Shown: positions 39,050 to 48,730 of the stretch, one piece after another
How the letters are laid out: every line of letters begins with the position of its first letter
Numbering within the stretch: the stretch's first letter is position 1
From: Bacillota bacterium
GTDB taxonomy: Bacteria; Bacillota; Clostridia; Acetivibrionales; Acetivibrionaceae
Assembly: GCA_023421115.1 (NCBI GenBank)
Contig: JAEZUI010000070.1
Coordinates: 1 to 64,000, forward strand
DNA: 64,000 nucleotides
Reading direction: 5' to 3'
Program-made: the position numbers and the translations under genes
The notes under the pieces: generated by a model
What the model saw: the letters and a program-made list of their open reading frames with translations, nothing else
Databases searched by the model: none
Told to the model about the DNA's origin: nothing

Positions 39050-42000
39050 TTAGTTATCATCAAAAATATCTTGCATCGCAAATTCCATAGCAGCTTCTAA
39101 GGACATGGAACGTCCTTCATTCCATGCTGAATTGAATGCATCAATATCTAACTTTGCTTGAACCTCTACAAAACGCCTCTTGTAGTCATCGGCATCATCC
39201 TTTGAAATAAGCTTGCCATTAGATTCAAACAATTTATCGGTAGTTCCAAAAAGCGTCGCTGCTTCAACAAGTTTGCCCTTAAGTGCCGCCAAACCTGCAA
39301 CACCTTCTAAAGCCAGCATAGCAAACAACGCATTTCTCTGATTATAATCACAAAACACTTCCAAACCTTTTTTATACAAATCTCCTGCTTTGTCGTGATT
39401 TCCCTGATACATTTCTAATTCTGCCATATTTCTATATATCCACATTCTTTCACCGTTATCATTTGCCTCAAGAGATATTGCAAGACTCTCATCATACAAC
39501 TCCTTTGCCAATTTAAACTCGCCTTGGCATCTTGCTATCTCTCCTAAGTCTTTTAGAGAACTTGCTACAAAACTTTTATATCCTATCTCTTGAGCAAGTT
39601 TTAAACACTCTTTGTAATATTCGGTTGCCAGGCTGAATTTGCGTTCCGAACGAGCCAACTCTGCAAGACATTTTAGTGTTCCAACTTTTCCTGTATTATC
39701 CTTAAGCTCTTCACAGGCAATTAGATGCTCTTTAAACAACCTTTCCGCATGTTCATAATTACCTTTACCTCTAGCCAATCGTCCAAGCCTGTTAAGCGCA
39801 GTTGAAATCCCCCTCTTGTCTCCTAACAGCTTGCAAATCTTCAAACTTTCATTTGAATATTTTTCAACCAGATTAAAATCGCCTTCATAGTATTTTATAT
39901 AACAAAGATCCTGCAAAATAACAACTACTCCCGGCTTATAATCCACCTCTCTAAATAAAGACAAGCTCTTGTTCCACAAATATTCAATCTTCTTTTGGTC
40001 TCCGTAAACATAATAAACCCAACCTAATTTATGTAATATATATGCTTCTCCAATACTGTCTTTATTCATTCTACTAATTTCAAGCCCAGTATTAAGCAAT
40101 TCAATTGATTTGCTACAGTTTCCTTCCAATTGAACCAATCTGCCAAGCCAATGATAAATCATGGCAAGTCCCTTTGATTTGAGACTTCCGGCACACCTAT
40201 CAACAATATTACTCATTATCAATCTGCCTTCGCTCCAGCGCCCTCTGAGTTCCCAGTATGCTCCAAGACCAACTGCCAAATCTACTTCCAATTCAATTTT
40301 ACCATTTTTCTTTGCCCACTCAATAGCTGCCAAAATATTTAAATAGGAGCGCTCAAGCCTATTTAGATACAAATATTGTTCAGGCCCGCTCATGTTTTCT
40401 ACGACCTCTTCTACTAATGATTTATAGTAATCAGCATGCTTTTTCTCTAAAATAGCCTTTTTTCCACTTGATTTCAAACACTCCACCGCAAACTCGTGAA
40501 TAGTCTCAAGCATTTCAAAACAATATTCTTCTTTGTTGGAGCTTTCGGTTACATTTTTAATCAAACTCTTATCTAAAAGAGAAAACAGGCACTCATCTGT
40601 ATTATTATCAAGCTCAATTTCTTGTGATAAAACCTTATTAACTGCATCCTTAGTAAACCTGCCAATAAACACACCTAGACCCATAAACAACTGCTGTTCG
40701 CTTGCGCTTAACAAACTATATCCCCACTCGATTGTGCTTCTCAAAGTCTTATGCCTTGAAGGCAAATCTCTTGGCCCATTATTGAGCCACTTTAACCGAT
40801 TTCTGCTTTGCTCTAACATTTCTGTCAATGAAATACGCCCCACATTAGAAGCAGCTAGTTCTATTGCAAGAGGAATACCATCTAAGCGGGCACATAGCTC
40901 TGCAACTTGACCTATATTATCTTTTGTAAGAACAAAGTTGTACTCAACAGCTTGGGCACGAGATGCAAACAAAGCTACCGCAGACTGTTGCATCATTCTC
41001 TCAAGGCAATCTCTCTGCTCAAGTTCCGGAATTGCCAAAGTCGGTACATTAAATACGTGCTCGCCTGAAATATGTAGTGCTTCACGGCTAGTCACCATAA
41101 CTGTCACCAATCTTGCCGATGCAAGAAGCTCAGCTATCAGTGGTGCAGCAGCAATTACCTGCTCAAAGTTATCTATAATAATCAACCTATGCTTATCTTT
41201 AAGTGCACTTTTCATTGCTTCCAATATGGATTGTCCAGATGTTTCAACTATATCCATTGATTTAGCAATAGAGGAAACTACCAAATCAGGTTTTGTAACT
41301 GATGCAAGAGACACAAAGAACACACCATCCTCAAAGTCATTCAGGCGCATAGATGCTACTTGCAATGCCAAACGAGTTTTCCCTATTCCTCCAGGGCCAA
41401 CAAGAGTAACTAATCTACTTTTATCCAGTAACAAGCTAATCTGACTTATTTCAGCTTCTCTGCCGATAAACTCAGTTAAAAAAGATGGCAAATTGTTTTG
41501 TGGCATTTTGCCAAAAATGCCGAAATTTTTATGGAGTGCAATGGTAACATAATTTGATTCAATCAACCATTGATGCTCTCCATTTTTCTTTATTATTCCC
41601 TTCTCTATCAAGTATGAAAGGCTTTCACTCAACAATTTGGGATATCCCATAGTTTGGGTATACAGCCAGTCTAAGAAAGCAGCTGGCGGATCCCAAGACA
41701 AAATACTTCTTACAAATATATTGACACCTTTTGGGGAAAAGGGCTTCATATAAATAGTATCAACTAGCGGGACAGTTAAATACTCAAAATTTCTTGTAGT
41801 ATCAGGTTCAGAGGAGTATACCAGACCGAAACATGGAAGTCTGATCCCCATTATAAAGTTCCTTAACATATTCAAAGTTGCATGATCAACAAAAGCAAGA
41901 TTATCAAGGACAATTATGAATCCGGACTTATTCTTCTCCTGAAGTATTTTTATTATTGAATCCTCAAATTCCTCCGTATTAAACTTAGTAAAATCAAAAT

Positions 42001-42802
42001 TTTCACTTTCTGCTTCCGTTAAAAGTCCATACGCCTTTGACTTCAGCTCATATTTAGCAGTAAGAAACAAAACTTCATAATTACTCATTTTAGCGGTAGC
42101 TTCAATCTTTGATAGAAAACTGGTTCTTCCAGATCCTTGAGGACCTACTATACTTAAAACACCTCTTCCCCTCTCAGGTAAAAGCTCAAAAAAACAATTC
42201 AACCTGGAAAGGGCTTCCTCCCTTTCAATCAAACGTGACAACTCATTAAACACTATGTCATTTTGAAACTCATAGGTTTCTCCAACAACCTGACCACGGC
42301 CTCTGCGCTTAGCCTCATAACAGCGACGATCTGCTATGTTGAACATATCTTCAGCATCCGAAGCATCATCAGGATAGCCCGCAACACCTATACTTAACGA
42401 AATATTAAGCGGAGGATCACCAGAAAAAGGAACCATTCTGATTTTATCTAATAACCTGTTAGTAAGAGACAACGCTTGCTTTTTGTGGGTATTCATCATT
42501 AATAATACAAATTCATCCCCACCATATCTGAATAAAATATCTGATTTTCTCATCAATGAATTCAAACGTGTTACAAAAGTTTGCAAGACTTGGTCACCAC
42601 GAATGTGACCATAGGCATCATTTATACTTTTAAAATAATCAATATCTATTAAACATAAAGACAAGGGTATGCCGTAGCGAGAACACCTCTCTACTTCATC
42701 GGGAAACTGCTCATTTAATAGTGCACGAGAATAAGCTCCTGTCAGGGTATCATGTATTGTAAAATCTTGCTGCATATTATTGAATGAAGACGATTCTTGC
42801 AT
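39050..42802 (-). CDS. Diguanylate cyclase fused to two ATPase modules and TPR repeats
   Basis: 1,250 residues, apparently cytoplasmic, with no membrane segment. Residues about 12-175 are a GGDEF domain with the intact active site RYGGDEF and an RKSD inhibitory site placed five residues before it. Residues about 190-420 form an AAA-like ATPase (GPQGSGRTSF, FIIVLDN). Residues about 445-790 form a STAND/NB-ARC ATPase (GPGGIGKTRLAL, IIIDNFEQ, VTSREAL, then a DGIPLAIELAA helix). The remaining 430 residues are TPR-type repeats. It should make c-di-GMP under control of a ligand or partner sensed by the STAND-TPR half. Confidence 0.9.
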   Translation of the reverse strand: MQESSSFNNMQQDFTIHDTLTGAYSRALLNEQFPDEVERCSRYGIPLSLCLIDIDYFKSINDAYGHIRGDQVLQTFVTRLNSLMRKSDILFRYGGDEFVLLMMNTHKKQALSLTNRLLDKIRMVPFSGDPPLNISLSIGVAGYPDDASDAEDMFNIADRRCYEAKRRGRGQVVGETYEFQNDIVFNELSRLIEREEALSRLNCFFELLPERGRGVLSIVGPQGSGRTSFLSKIEATAKMSNYEVLFLTAKYELKSKAYGLLTEAESENFDFTKFNTEEFEDSIIKILQEKNKSGFIIVLDNLAFVDHATLNMLRNFIMGIRLPCFGLVYSSEPDTTRNFEYLTVPLVDTIYMKPFSPKGVNIFVRSILSWDPPAAFLDWLYTQTMGYPKLLSESLSYLIEKGIIKKNGEHQWLIESNYVTIALHKNFGIFGKMPQNNLPSFLTEFIGREAEISQISLLLDKSRLVTLVGPGGIGKTRLALQVASMRLNDFEDGVFFVSLASVTKPDLVVSSIAKSMDIVETSGQSILEAMKSALKDKHRLIIIDNFEQVIAAAPLIAELLASARLVTVMVTSREALHISGEHVFNVPTLAIPELEQRDCLERMMQQSAVALFASRAQAVEYNFVLTKDNIGQVAELCARLDGIPLAIELAASNVGRISLTEMLEQSRNRLKWLNNGPRDLPSRHKTLRSTIEWGYSLLSASEQQLFMGLGVFIGRFTKDAVNKVLSQEIELDNNTDECLFSLLDKSLIKNVTESSNKEEYCFEMLETIHEFAVECLKSSGKKAILEKKHADYYKSLVEEVVENMSGPEQYLYLNRLERSYLNILAAIEWAKKNGKIELEVDLAVGLGAYWELRGRWSEGRLIMSNIVDRCAGSLKSKGLAMIYHWLGRLVQLEGNCSKSIELLNTGLEISRMNKDSIGEAYILHKLGWVYYVYGDQKKIEYLWNKSLSLFREVDYKPGVVVILQDLCYIKYYEGDFNLVEKYSNESLKICKLLGDKRGISTALNRLGRLARGKGNYEHAERLFKEHLIACEELKDNTGKVGTLKCLAELARSERKFSLATEYYKECLKLAQEIGYKSFVASSLKDLGEIARCQGEFKLAKELYDESLAISLEANDNGERMWIYRNMAELEMYQGNHDKAGDLYKKGLEVFCDYNQRNALFAMLALEGVAGLAALKGKLVEAATLFGTTDKLFESNGKLISKDDADDYKRRFVEVQAKLDIDAFNSAWNEGRSMSLEAAMEFAMQDIFDDN

Positions 42803-43464
42803 AGAGCACCCCCCTTAAATCAGCTAATAGTAGCAAATTACTCAACCGTACTTAATATGTGACCTCGCATAAACATAAGTCTTTTTGACAATTATATAGT
42901 ATAACATTTCTTTATTATATTATCTCTATTTTTAAGCAAAATCGCAATAAAAACTTATTAATTTTATAAAGTTTTATTCATACTTAAATGTTTCAAATAA
43001 ACTCGTAAGTCCTATATTTAAGATTATTTATTTTAACTTATAAAAAAATTTTAGAGTTAAATGACTTTAAAAAATATATTTCAAATTGCAAATTTAAACA
43101 ATATATTTTCTTGACAATATAAACTATTCAGTGTTTATAATAGTTCGCAATATAATTCAATTTTCGTATCCACTCGTCAAAATTTTACTATCTTTTAAGA
43201 CTAAATCAGCAAAACTTTATTTTTTATTTCTACACCAATTTTCTATAAACTTAATAAAGCTATTGCATCTTAACTTAACGAATATTAAGAACATAACACC
43301 TAATATTCCAGTTAATTATACAATAGCCTTATATATTTTCCTAGTACTTTTAACATTATTTATTTCTAGTATCTCAAAGTGCTAAAAACACACTCCATGT
43401 AATCAAAACGAGCCTTATTTTAAATTATATTATTTGCAATACACTTGCTTTGCATAATAACACC
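42803..43464. other. Long AT-rich gap between the GGDEF fusion and the stalk-domain gene
   Basis: No supported gene. An 84-codon plus-strand open frame (43131-43385) lacks a ribosome binding site and reads as AT-biased chance sequence. A promoter-like TTGACA (43111-43116) with TATAAT (43136-43141) points rightward, toward the 3' end of the convergent stalk-domain gene. Confidence 0.5.
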
Positions 43465-44625
43465 TTAATTACTGCTTTTTAATGCTTCTTCTGGAACAGT
43501 AATCTCAAAATCTCCATTGTAGTCTGAGATACTAAGATCAATACTCAAACCTAATTGTCCTGTTGATGACTCTTCTTGTATTTCACCTTCAAAACTCATT
43601 TTCATACCTTTCAAATAATAGGTGTTTTTATCGAAAGTCATTTCCATATAGAAGTTATCCATGTTAAGGCCATCTGTAACACTTCCTGTTGCAGCTAAAC
43701 CATTGCTAAATCCATTCATAAAATCAGACGCCATAACATCGCCTTTTATAAGAATTTCATCAGCTTTATCGCTTTTAGCAACTATCATGCCAGCAGACAG
43801 TTTACTAATATCTTCATCTTTCATGTTGTTTATTTCACTATTACTTGCAAATAATTCTTCAAACTCGCTTGCACTCAGCTCTTCTTTTGTCCATTCACCT
43901 GTTGCTGCATCCTTAGAATAGGCACTACCATCTTTTAAGTAAGACTCTGATTCCATCTTAGTACCGAACATATCCATAACTGTAGTCATATGAACAGCTT
44001 TGGCTATTTGATCCACTTTAGCAGACATGTCAATATCATAATCCATTTTAAATTCATCTTGAGAAACATTAACACCCATTTTCAATCCGAATCCGTACTT
44101 TTTAACATCCTTCATAGTTTCTCTTGACTTTGTAATTATATCTTTTATTTCGCTAAAATTAGCTTTATCAGTAATTAAAACAGATCTTGTGGTAGCATCC
44201 CACACTACTTCCTTTCCAAGGCTCTCTGCCACAAATCTGGCTGGAATATATGTTCTGTTGTTCATAGGATAAATAATCGGAGCTACATCAATGGCAATTT
44301 CGCTTCCATTAATAGTTCCAACTGTTTTGCCAACTTCAAGATATATTACTTTATCGTCTTTTTTTACAGTAACACTTCTTTTGGTACCGTCCCAAATGAT
44401 ATGTTCGTCATCATTTTTAACTCCAAGGTTTGTAAGTACTTCACGCAAAGGCAGCAGAGTCCTTCCGTCTGCAATTATTGTAACGTCCTTATATGTACCC
44501 TTTTTGCCTTCAATTACAATTTTCACATCTGGGCTTTCAGTAATATTCCCAGCTGCATTAGTTACAGTTGCAAATGCTGTGACAGCAAATAAAAAAACCG
44601 CTAAACAAAAACCTAATTTTTTCAT
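43465..44625 (-). CDS. Secreted copper amine oxidase N-terminal (stalk) domain protein
   Basis: 386 residues. A signal peptide ends near residue 24 (VTNAAG). Residues about 30-150 carry two stalk-domain repeats, each with the RTLLPLREVLTNLG or RTYIPARFVAESLG motif and a WDGTKRSVTV or WDATTRSVLI strand. The remaining 230 residues, rich in Met/Asp/Ser, have no recognised domain. The amine oxidase catalytic part is absent. Stalk domains are thought to mediate surface attachment in Firmicutes. Repeat C2 lies in its upstream region. Confidence 0.87.
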   Translation of the reverse strand: MKKLGFCLAVFLFAVTAFATVTNAAGNITESPDVKIVIEGKKGTYKDVTIIADGRTLLPLREVLTNLGVKNDDEHIIWDGTKRSVTVKKDDKVIYLEVGKTVGTINGSEIAIDVAPIIYPMNNRTYIPARFVAESLGKEVVWDATTRSVLITDKANFSEIKDIITKSRETMKDVKKYGFGLKMGVNVSQDEFKMDYDIDMSAKVDQIAKAVHMTTVMDMFGTKMESESYLKDGSAYSKDAATGEWTKEELSASEFEELFASNSEINNMKDEDISKLSAGMIVAKSDKADEILIKGDVMASDFMNGFSNGLAATGSVTDGLNMDNFYMEMTFDKNTYYLKGMKMSFEGEIQEESSTGQLGLSIDLSISDYNGDFEITVPEEALKSSN

Positions 44626-44698
44626 AAAAATTCTTAACCCCCTAGTATTTTATATATTATAAGAATACCTTATATTCTTATAATTTTCAATCCAAACA

Positions 44699-44802
44699 TA
44701 TAGATAGCGTACACAAAAGTTAAATTTATATAGCACTTAAACGTTATCTAATTTAGATGAAAAACTTCCTTTAGAATTTAGTTTTAGAGTTTTTCATCTA
44801 TA
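44699..44802. repeat. Family C palindromic repeat, copy C2
   Basis: This 104-bp unit is nearly identical to C1 (731-833), with the same TATAGAT...ATCTATA ends and the same two hairpins. Here too it lies upstream of a minus-strand gene, about 70 bases before the stalk-domain start. Confidence 0.8.
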
Positions 44803-44898
44803 ATAATTATCGGCCTATTAAGCAATAAAGTTCATATAAAAGCGAGCTTTTCACATGTTAATTCATTCCAATAAACCTGAGCTTAGTTTCACATTCTT

Positions 44899-46098
44899 CT
44901 AATAAACAGGAATAAGTCCGGGACTATCACCGGTAATACATCGACCACCCTTAGAAGTAACCTGAAACGTATTCTCAATACCTACCATTCCAATACCTTC
45001 TATTCCTTTTTTGGGTTCAACAGCAAATACCATACCTGTTTGAATAGGTTCGTCAAACCCCTTTGCAATTACAGGCAATTCATCCACAACAAGTCCTATC
45101 CCGTGACCTAAAAACTTTACCTTCCTCTCACCATACCCCATAAAGTTTGATAGAAAATCATCACTAAGCTTACCCATTACAGTACTAAATATCTCTGAAG
45201 GTATTTCACCGGGTTTTAACATACTTGCTATTTCATTTTGTATTTCTACGCATCTTTTGTGTTCATCAACAGCGTCTTCACTAAGAGACCTTCCAAACAT
45301 ATAAGTCATTGTTTTATCTGTGTGATATCCCTCCACACCGCAACCTATATCTATAAATACCAAATCACCCTTTTGCAGCTTCCTTTCCCGGCTACCAAAT
45401 ACAGGTACCGCTGCACCTAATCCATAGTTTCCTCCCGGTCCGTTAAAGTACGAAGGATAAATAGAACTTTCACCAAATCCTATATGGCCTAACATCATTT
45501 CAGTATCAAACATTCCAAACCGGGTTATTCCCTGATATCCCTCCTCCATCAACACTGCAAACAGCTGTGTCGCAAGTTCGGCTTCACTCATGCCCTCTCT
45601 TAGCATTTCGGGTATTCTCTCCTCTAAAACCTTTTGGTGTACCTCCCCGGACTTCTCCATAAGTGATAGTTCATATTGACTTTTAACAGATCTTATAGAA
45701 GAAATATATGGGTCCACTGATTTTACTTCCTCAAAGGGAAAGTATTTTCGAAATCTCTGATATAAAGCTAAAGGAACTATTTCTGTTTCCATATGCACCT
45801 TTGCCGGCATCTTACCCTTGCCAATTGTTCCCTGCGCATCACGAAAACTGTTCATAGGTCTGATATCTTTGAACAACGATTCATCTAAAGCCCTTTCAAA
45901 GCTTCTTCTAACCCATAAAACAGCAGAGTCGTCTCTTGGTATTATAAGCATTCCCTCTTGCATTGTTCCTGTAAAATAATAAAGATTAATCTTACTTAAA
46001 ATCACAGCTACCTGCCATTGAGGATCGGACGCATCCATCTTTTGTCTAAAACGTTCCATTCTTGTTTCAATTTCTTCTAAAGATACCTTTGTTCTCAT
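44899..46098 (-). CDS. M24-family Xaa-Pro aminopeptidase/dipeptidase-like protein
   Basis: About 399 residues from ATG 46098 behind AGGAAG. A creatinase-like N-terminal domain precedes the pita-bread catalytic domain. All five metal ligands can be placed: FIDIG, GYHTDKT, LGHGIGL, AVEPK and GIENTF. It would cleave X-Pro peptides in the cytosol. The HGIGL context and the [15 protein letters not shown] segment suggest a divergent subfamily, so the exact substrate is open. It is a single-gene unit. Confidence 0.88.
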   Translation of the reverse strand: MRTKVSLEEIETRMERFRQKMDASDPQWQVAVILSKINLYYFTGTMQEGMLIIPRDDSAVLWVRRSFERALDESLFKDIRPMNSFRDAQGTIGKGKMPAKVHMETEIVPLALYQRFRKYFPFEEVKSVDPYISSIRSVKSQYELSLMEKSGEVHQKVLEERIPEMLREGMSEAELATQLFAVLMEEGYQGITRFGMFDTEMMLGHIGFGESSIYPSYFNGPGGNYGLGAAVPVFGSRERKLQKGDLVFIDIGCGVEGYHTDKTMTYMFGRSLSEDAVDEHKRCVEIQNEIASMLKPGEIPSEIFSTVMGKLSDDFLSNFMGYGERKVKFLGHGIGLVVDELPVIAKGFDEPIQTGMVFAVEPKKGIEGIGMVGIENTFQVTSKGGRCITGDSPGLIPVY

Positions 46099-46306
46099 AA
46101 AAAACACTTCCTATATATTAATTACTTGTTGACTTACTGCTATCACGAATTTATAATACCACATCAAATTAGCAGCTGCAAGATATTGTAATTTAGAAGA
46201 AAGCTTACTTACAAAATTTAATAATGAAACTGTCACCTTTGTTTACATAAAGAATATAATAAATTGTAAGCTAAATTAACCAAAATAATTGAAAGGAGCA
46301 ACAACC

Positions 46307-46696
46307 ATGCTAGATATCGATTTAAACGAACTCAAAGCTCAATTAAAAGCTGAACTTGAAGCTGAACTCAAAGCTAAACAAGACGCTGATCAGGATGTGG
46401 ATATAAAAGATAAGGAATTCCACAACCAGAATCAAGTCAACAAACAAATCAACTACAACGTTTTAACACAAAAACAGATTCAGGGACAAAATGCTGAAAA
46501 TGATGCTGATACTGATACTGAAACTAATGTAAAAAACAAAGCCGACGCTGAAAATGAAGCTAAAAATGAAGCTGAAAATAAAGCTAAAAATAAAGCTGAT
46601 GCTAAGAACAAAGCTGATGCTGATGCCAAGAACAAGGCTGAAGCTGATGCCGAAGCAGAAGCTAAATTCGCGTTAGAACAAGGTAAAAAGAAATAA
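46307..46696 (+). CDS. Ala/Lys/Glu/Asp-rich low-complexity protein
   Basis: 129 residues from ATG 46307, preceded by AAAGGAG. About 70 of its residues are Ala, Lys, Asp or Glu. Residues 5-30 form an amphipathic repeat (LKAQLKAELEAELKAKQ), the middle is Asn/Gln-rich, and residues 75-120 repeat NKADAKNKADA-type units that would form a charged helix. There is no signal peptide, membrane segment or cysteine. I do not recognise the family. A stress, LEA-like or spore-associated role would be speculation. Confidence 0.7.
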   Translation: MLDIDLNELKAQLKAELEAELKAKQDADQDVDIKDKEFHNQNQVNKQINYNVLTQKQIQGQNAENDADTDTETNVKNKADAENEAKNEAENKAKNKADAKNKADADAKNKAEADAEAEAKFALEQGKKK

Positions 46697-46780
46697 TCAT
46701 TTAAAAGTATATATTATTTATCGGGGGGAGATATGCTCTCCCCTCTTTCACAAAAAACAAATACATTAAACCTTTGTTTT

Positions 46781-46878
46781 GGAATAATAAGAATTAAATT
46801 CCCACTCTGAATGATGAATAATCTCATTTGGCTGTACTAGGACAATATGTAAACAGGAAATTATTCCTTGTTATTCCT
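46781..46878. repeat. Family B repeat, degenerate copy B3
   Basis: Left end GGAATAATAAGAA and right end TTCCTTGTTATTCCTAAGTAAA resemble the ends of B1, at a similar spacing; the interior has diverged. It lies in the 308-bp gap between the two small orphan genes, where I see no other feature. Confidence 0.5.
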
Positions 46879-47004
46879 AAGTAAAACACTTTTAAAAATA
46901 GGTTAGTCAACATTTATGGCTCAGATCCAGTAGAATTAAGGTTTTCTTGAAGCATTAATTGCAAAATCTTTTAATCACATGGGTTATAGAAATGAGGTGT
47001 AATC

Positions 47005-47487
47005 ATGAAATCAGAGAATAAATTACTTGAGGAGAAGGCAAGCGAACATAAATTGCCCACCAACAGTAAATGCTATGAGAATGACAGTTTCCAGTACAAC
47101 TCCCAAGACCTTGATCAGGAACAAAAAGTTGACGTAAATCCGGTACAACTAAATACTCAAAATGTAAATGTTTATGTTGACAATAAAAAGGTTGACTATT
47201 CCGGAAAAATTACAGGAATCACCCTTCAGAAAAAAGATAATGAAGTTCTTCAATACGTAGATATATATCTTTATTTTGGACACAAATGTGGTCTTCCTGT
47301 CTATGAAACAAATTCTGACTGTAACGGTAACTTTGTTATAGAAGATATTCCTCCGGGATATTATATTATATACGCACAAATTAGAAATAACATAAAATAT
47401 CAATCCCATTATATTAAAGTTTTGCCTGGCCAAACCGTATATCAAACGTTAATTTTAAGTGATGAAACATCATTAAATGATCTCTAG
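47005..47487 (+). CDS. Carboxypeptidase regulatory-like (prealbumin-fold) domain protein
   Basis: 160 residues; ATG follows GAGGTG. The first 60 residues are polar and probably disordered. Residues about 65-155 form a beta-sandwich of the CarboxypepD_reg/SpaA type: YSGKITGITL, YVDIYLYF, GNFVIEDIPPGYYIIYAQI and YIKVLPGQTV. There is no signal peptide or sorting motif, which is unusual for such domains. It may be a spore-coat or other cytoplasm-assembled protein, but nothing in the sequence proves it. Confidence 0.7.
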   Translation: MKSENKLLEEKASEHKLPTNSKCYENDSFQYNSQDLDQEQKVDVNPVQLNTQNVNVYVDNKKVDYSGKITGITLQKKDNEVLQYVDIYLYFGHKCGLPVYETNSDCNGNFVIEDIPPGYYIIYAQIRNNIKYQSHYIKVLPGQTVYQTLILSDETSLNDL

Positions 47488-47590
47488 CATTTGGTTAAAG
47501 AAAGAAGTATAGTTTCTCTGCTTATCTTAGTCCTAAACTTAACGCTTTGATTGCAGCTTACGCAGCGATATGTTTTTTGTTAGAAAGCAT

Positions 47591-48721
47591 TTAGCCTTCA
47601 GATCTTAAACTGTTTACTCTGTTTTTAGAGTAGCCTGCAAAAGAACTCGAAGGATATTGGGTTATAACTCTGTTAAAAGCTTCTATAGCTTTGTCATTGT
47701 TATTTAATTCCTGATGGCACACACCCATATAGTATATTGTTGCATTTGAATACTTCCACTCATCAACATAGGTCATCAGCTTGTCAAAGTGCTCAAGTGC
47801 CTCAGCAAACTGCTTCTTTTTATATAACTCTCTTCCTTCATTATATCTTTCCTGAGCCGCTTTTTCCATTGCACGGTTCCGCAAACTATTATACTTTTCT
47901 TTTTCTTTATCATTAAGTTCAACCTCTTTGAAACCAACTATCATATCCGCAGCGGCAACATAATTTCCTTCTGACACCTGCTTATCAATTTCAAATAGTC
48001 TAGATAGATTTGTATAGTTTTGAGCTGTTTTATTCAAGTCTTCTAATTGTTTGAGCAGAGCTTTATTTTCCAAAAGCAATTCATTATACTTTTTATCATA
48101 TTCTTCACTTTCATTTGTATATTCATCCTCCGATACATTAGAAACATCTAATGCAGGCCCTTCAGAATTTACAATCATAGTAATTAAAAAGAATACCAAT
48201 ATACCTGCAAGAAACCCGATGATATATTTAGCTGTATCGGTCTTAATTAAATTTAAAATAGGAACCGACGATCTATCTGATTTAGAACCATGTTGAGCCT
48301 TCTTATTTTTGTTTGCAACAGGAGTTTTTTTATTTTCCTTTTTCTCCTTGTGTTTTTCCTTCACATTCCCGGAACTACAATAATTAGGATCTAAAGTTTT
48401 TATATACTCTAAGACTTTTTTGTCATTTGGGTCATTATCAAGAACTTTTTCAAAACAATCTCTTGCCTTATTAAGCTCACCTACACAGGCATATAATAAT
48501 CCAAGCAGGTTTATTGCCTCGCAAAAATCCGGGTTAAGAGAAATAGCTTTTTTCAGCTCAATTATTGCGATATCCTCACTTTTTACACGCATATTAGCTA
48601 GTGCTTTGTTATATAGTAAAACTGAATTTTTTAAGTTATCCGGCATATCTAAATTAGTTTTTAGAAGTCTGTCAAGATCTATTGGTGAATAGCTCTTTAA
48701 CTCCTGTTTAAAATCAGTCAT
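47591..48721 (-). CDS. Membrane-anchored TPR protein
   Basis: 376 residues. N-terminal TPR pair (about 30-112), a Lys-rich linker, one transmembrane helix (about 166-186), a coiled coil (about 205-240), and C-terminal TPR-like repeats (about 285-370, with FAEALEHFDKL and NDKAIEAFNRVITQYPSS). It would expose one TPR block on each side of the membrane, as a scaffold. Its start lies nine bases after the folC stop, so the two are cotranscribed, with no evident functional link. Confidence 0.8.
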   Translation of the reverse strand: MTDFKQELKSYSPIDLDRLLKTNLDMPDNLKNSVLLYNKALANMRVKSEDIAIIELKKAISLNPDFCEAINLLGLLYACVGELNKARDCFEKVLDNDPNDKKVLEYIKTLDPNYCSSGNVKEKHKEKKENKKTPVANKNKKAQHGSKSDRSSVPILNLIKTDTAKYIIGFLAGILVFFLITMIVNSEGPALDVSNVSEDEYTNESEEYDKKYNELLLENKALLKQLEDLNKTAQNYTNLSRLFEIDKQVSEGNYVAAADMIVGFKEVELNDKEKEKYNSLRNRAMEKAAQERYNEGRELYKKKQFAEALEHFDKLMTYVDEWKYSNATIYYMGVCHQELNNNDKAIEAFNRVITQYPSSSFAGYSKNRVNSLRSEG

Positions 48722-48730
48722 ATATCCACC

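Noticed and set aside
43131..43385. 84-codon plus-strand open frame with hydrophobic composition
   Set aside because: It has no ribosome binding site, its composition is what AT-rich DNA gives by chance, and no family was recognised.
46540..46670. Tandem GCTGAAAATAAAGC-like DNA repeat as a CRISPR or satellite
   Set aside because: The repetition follows the reading frame of a charged, Ala-rich protein with a good ribosome binding site; there are no spacers.
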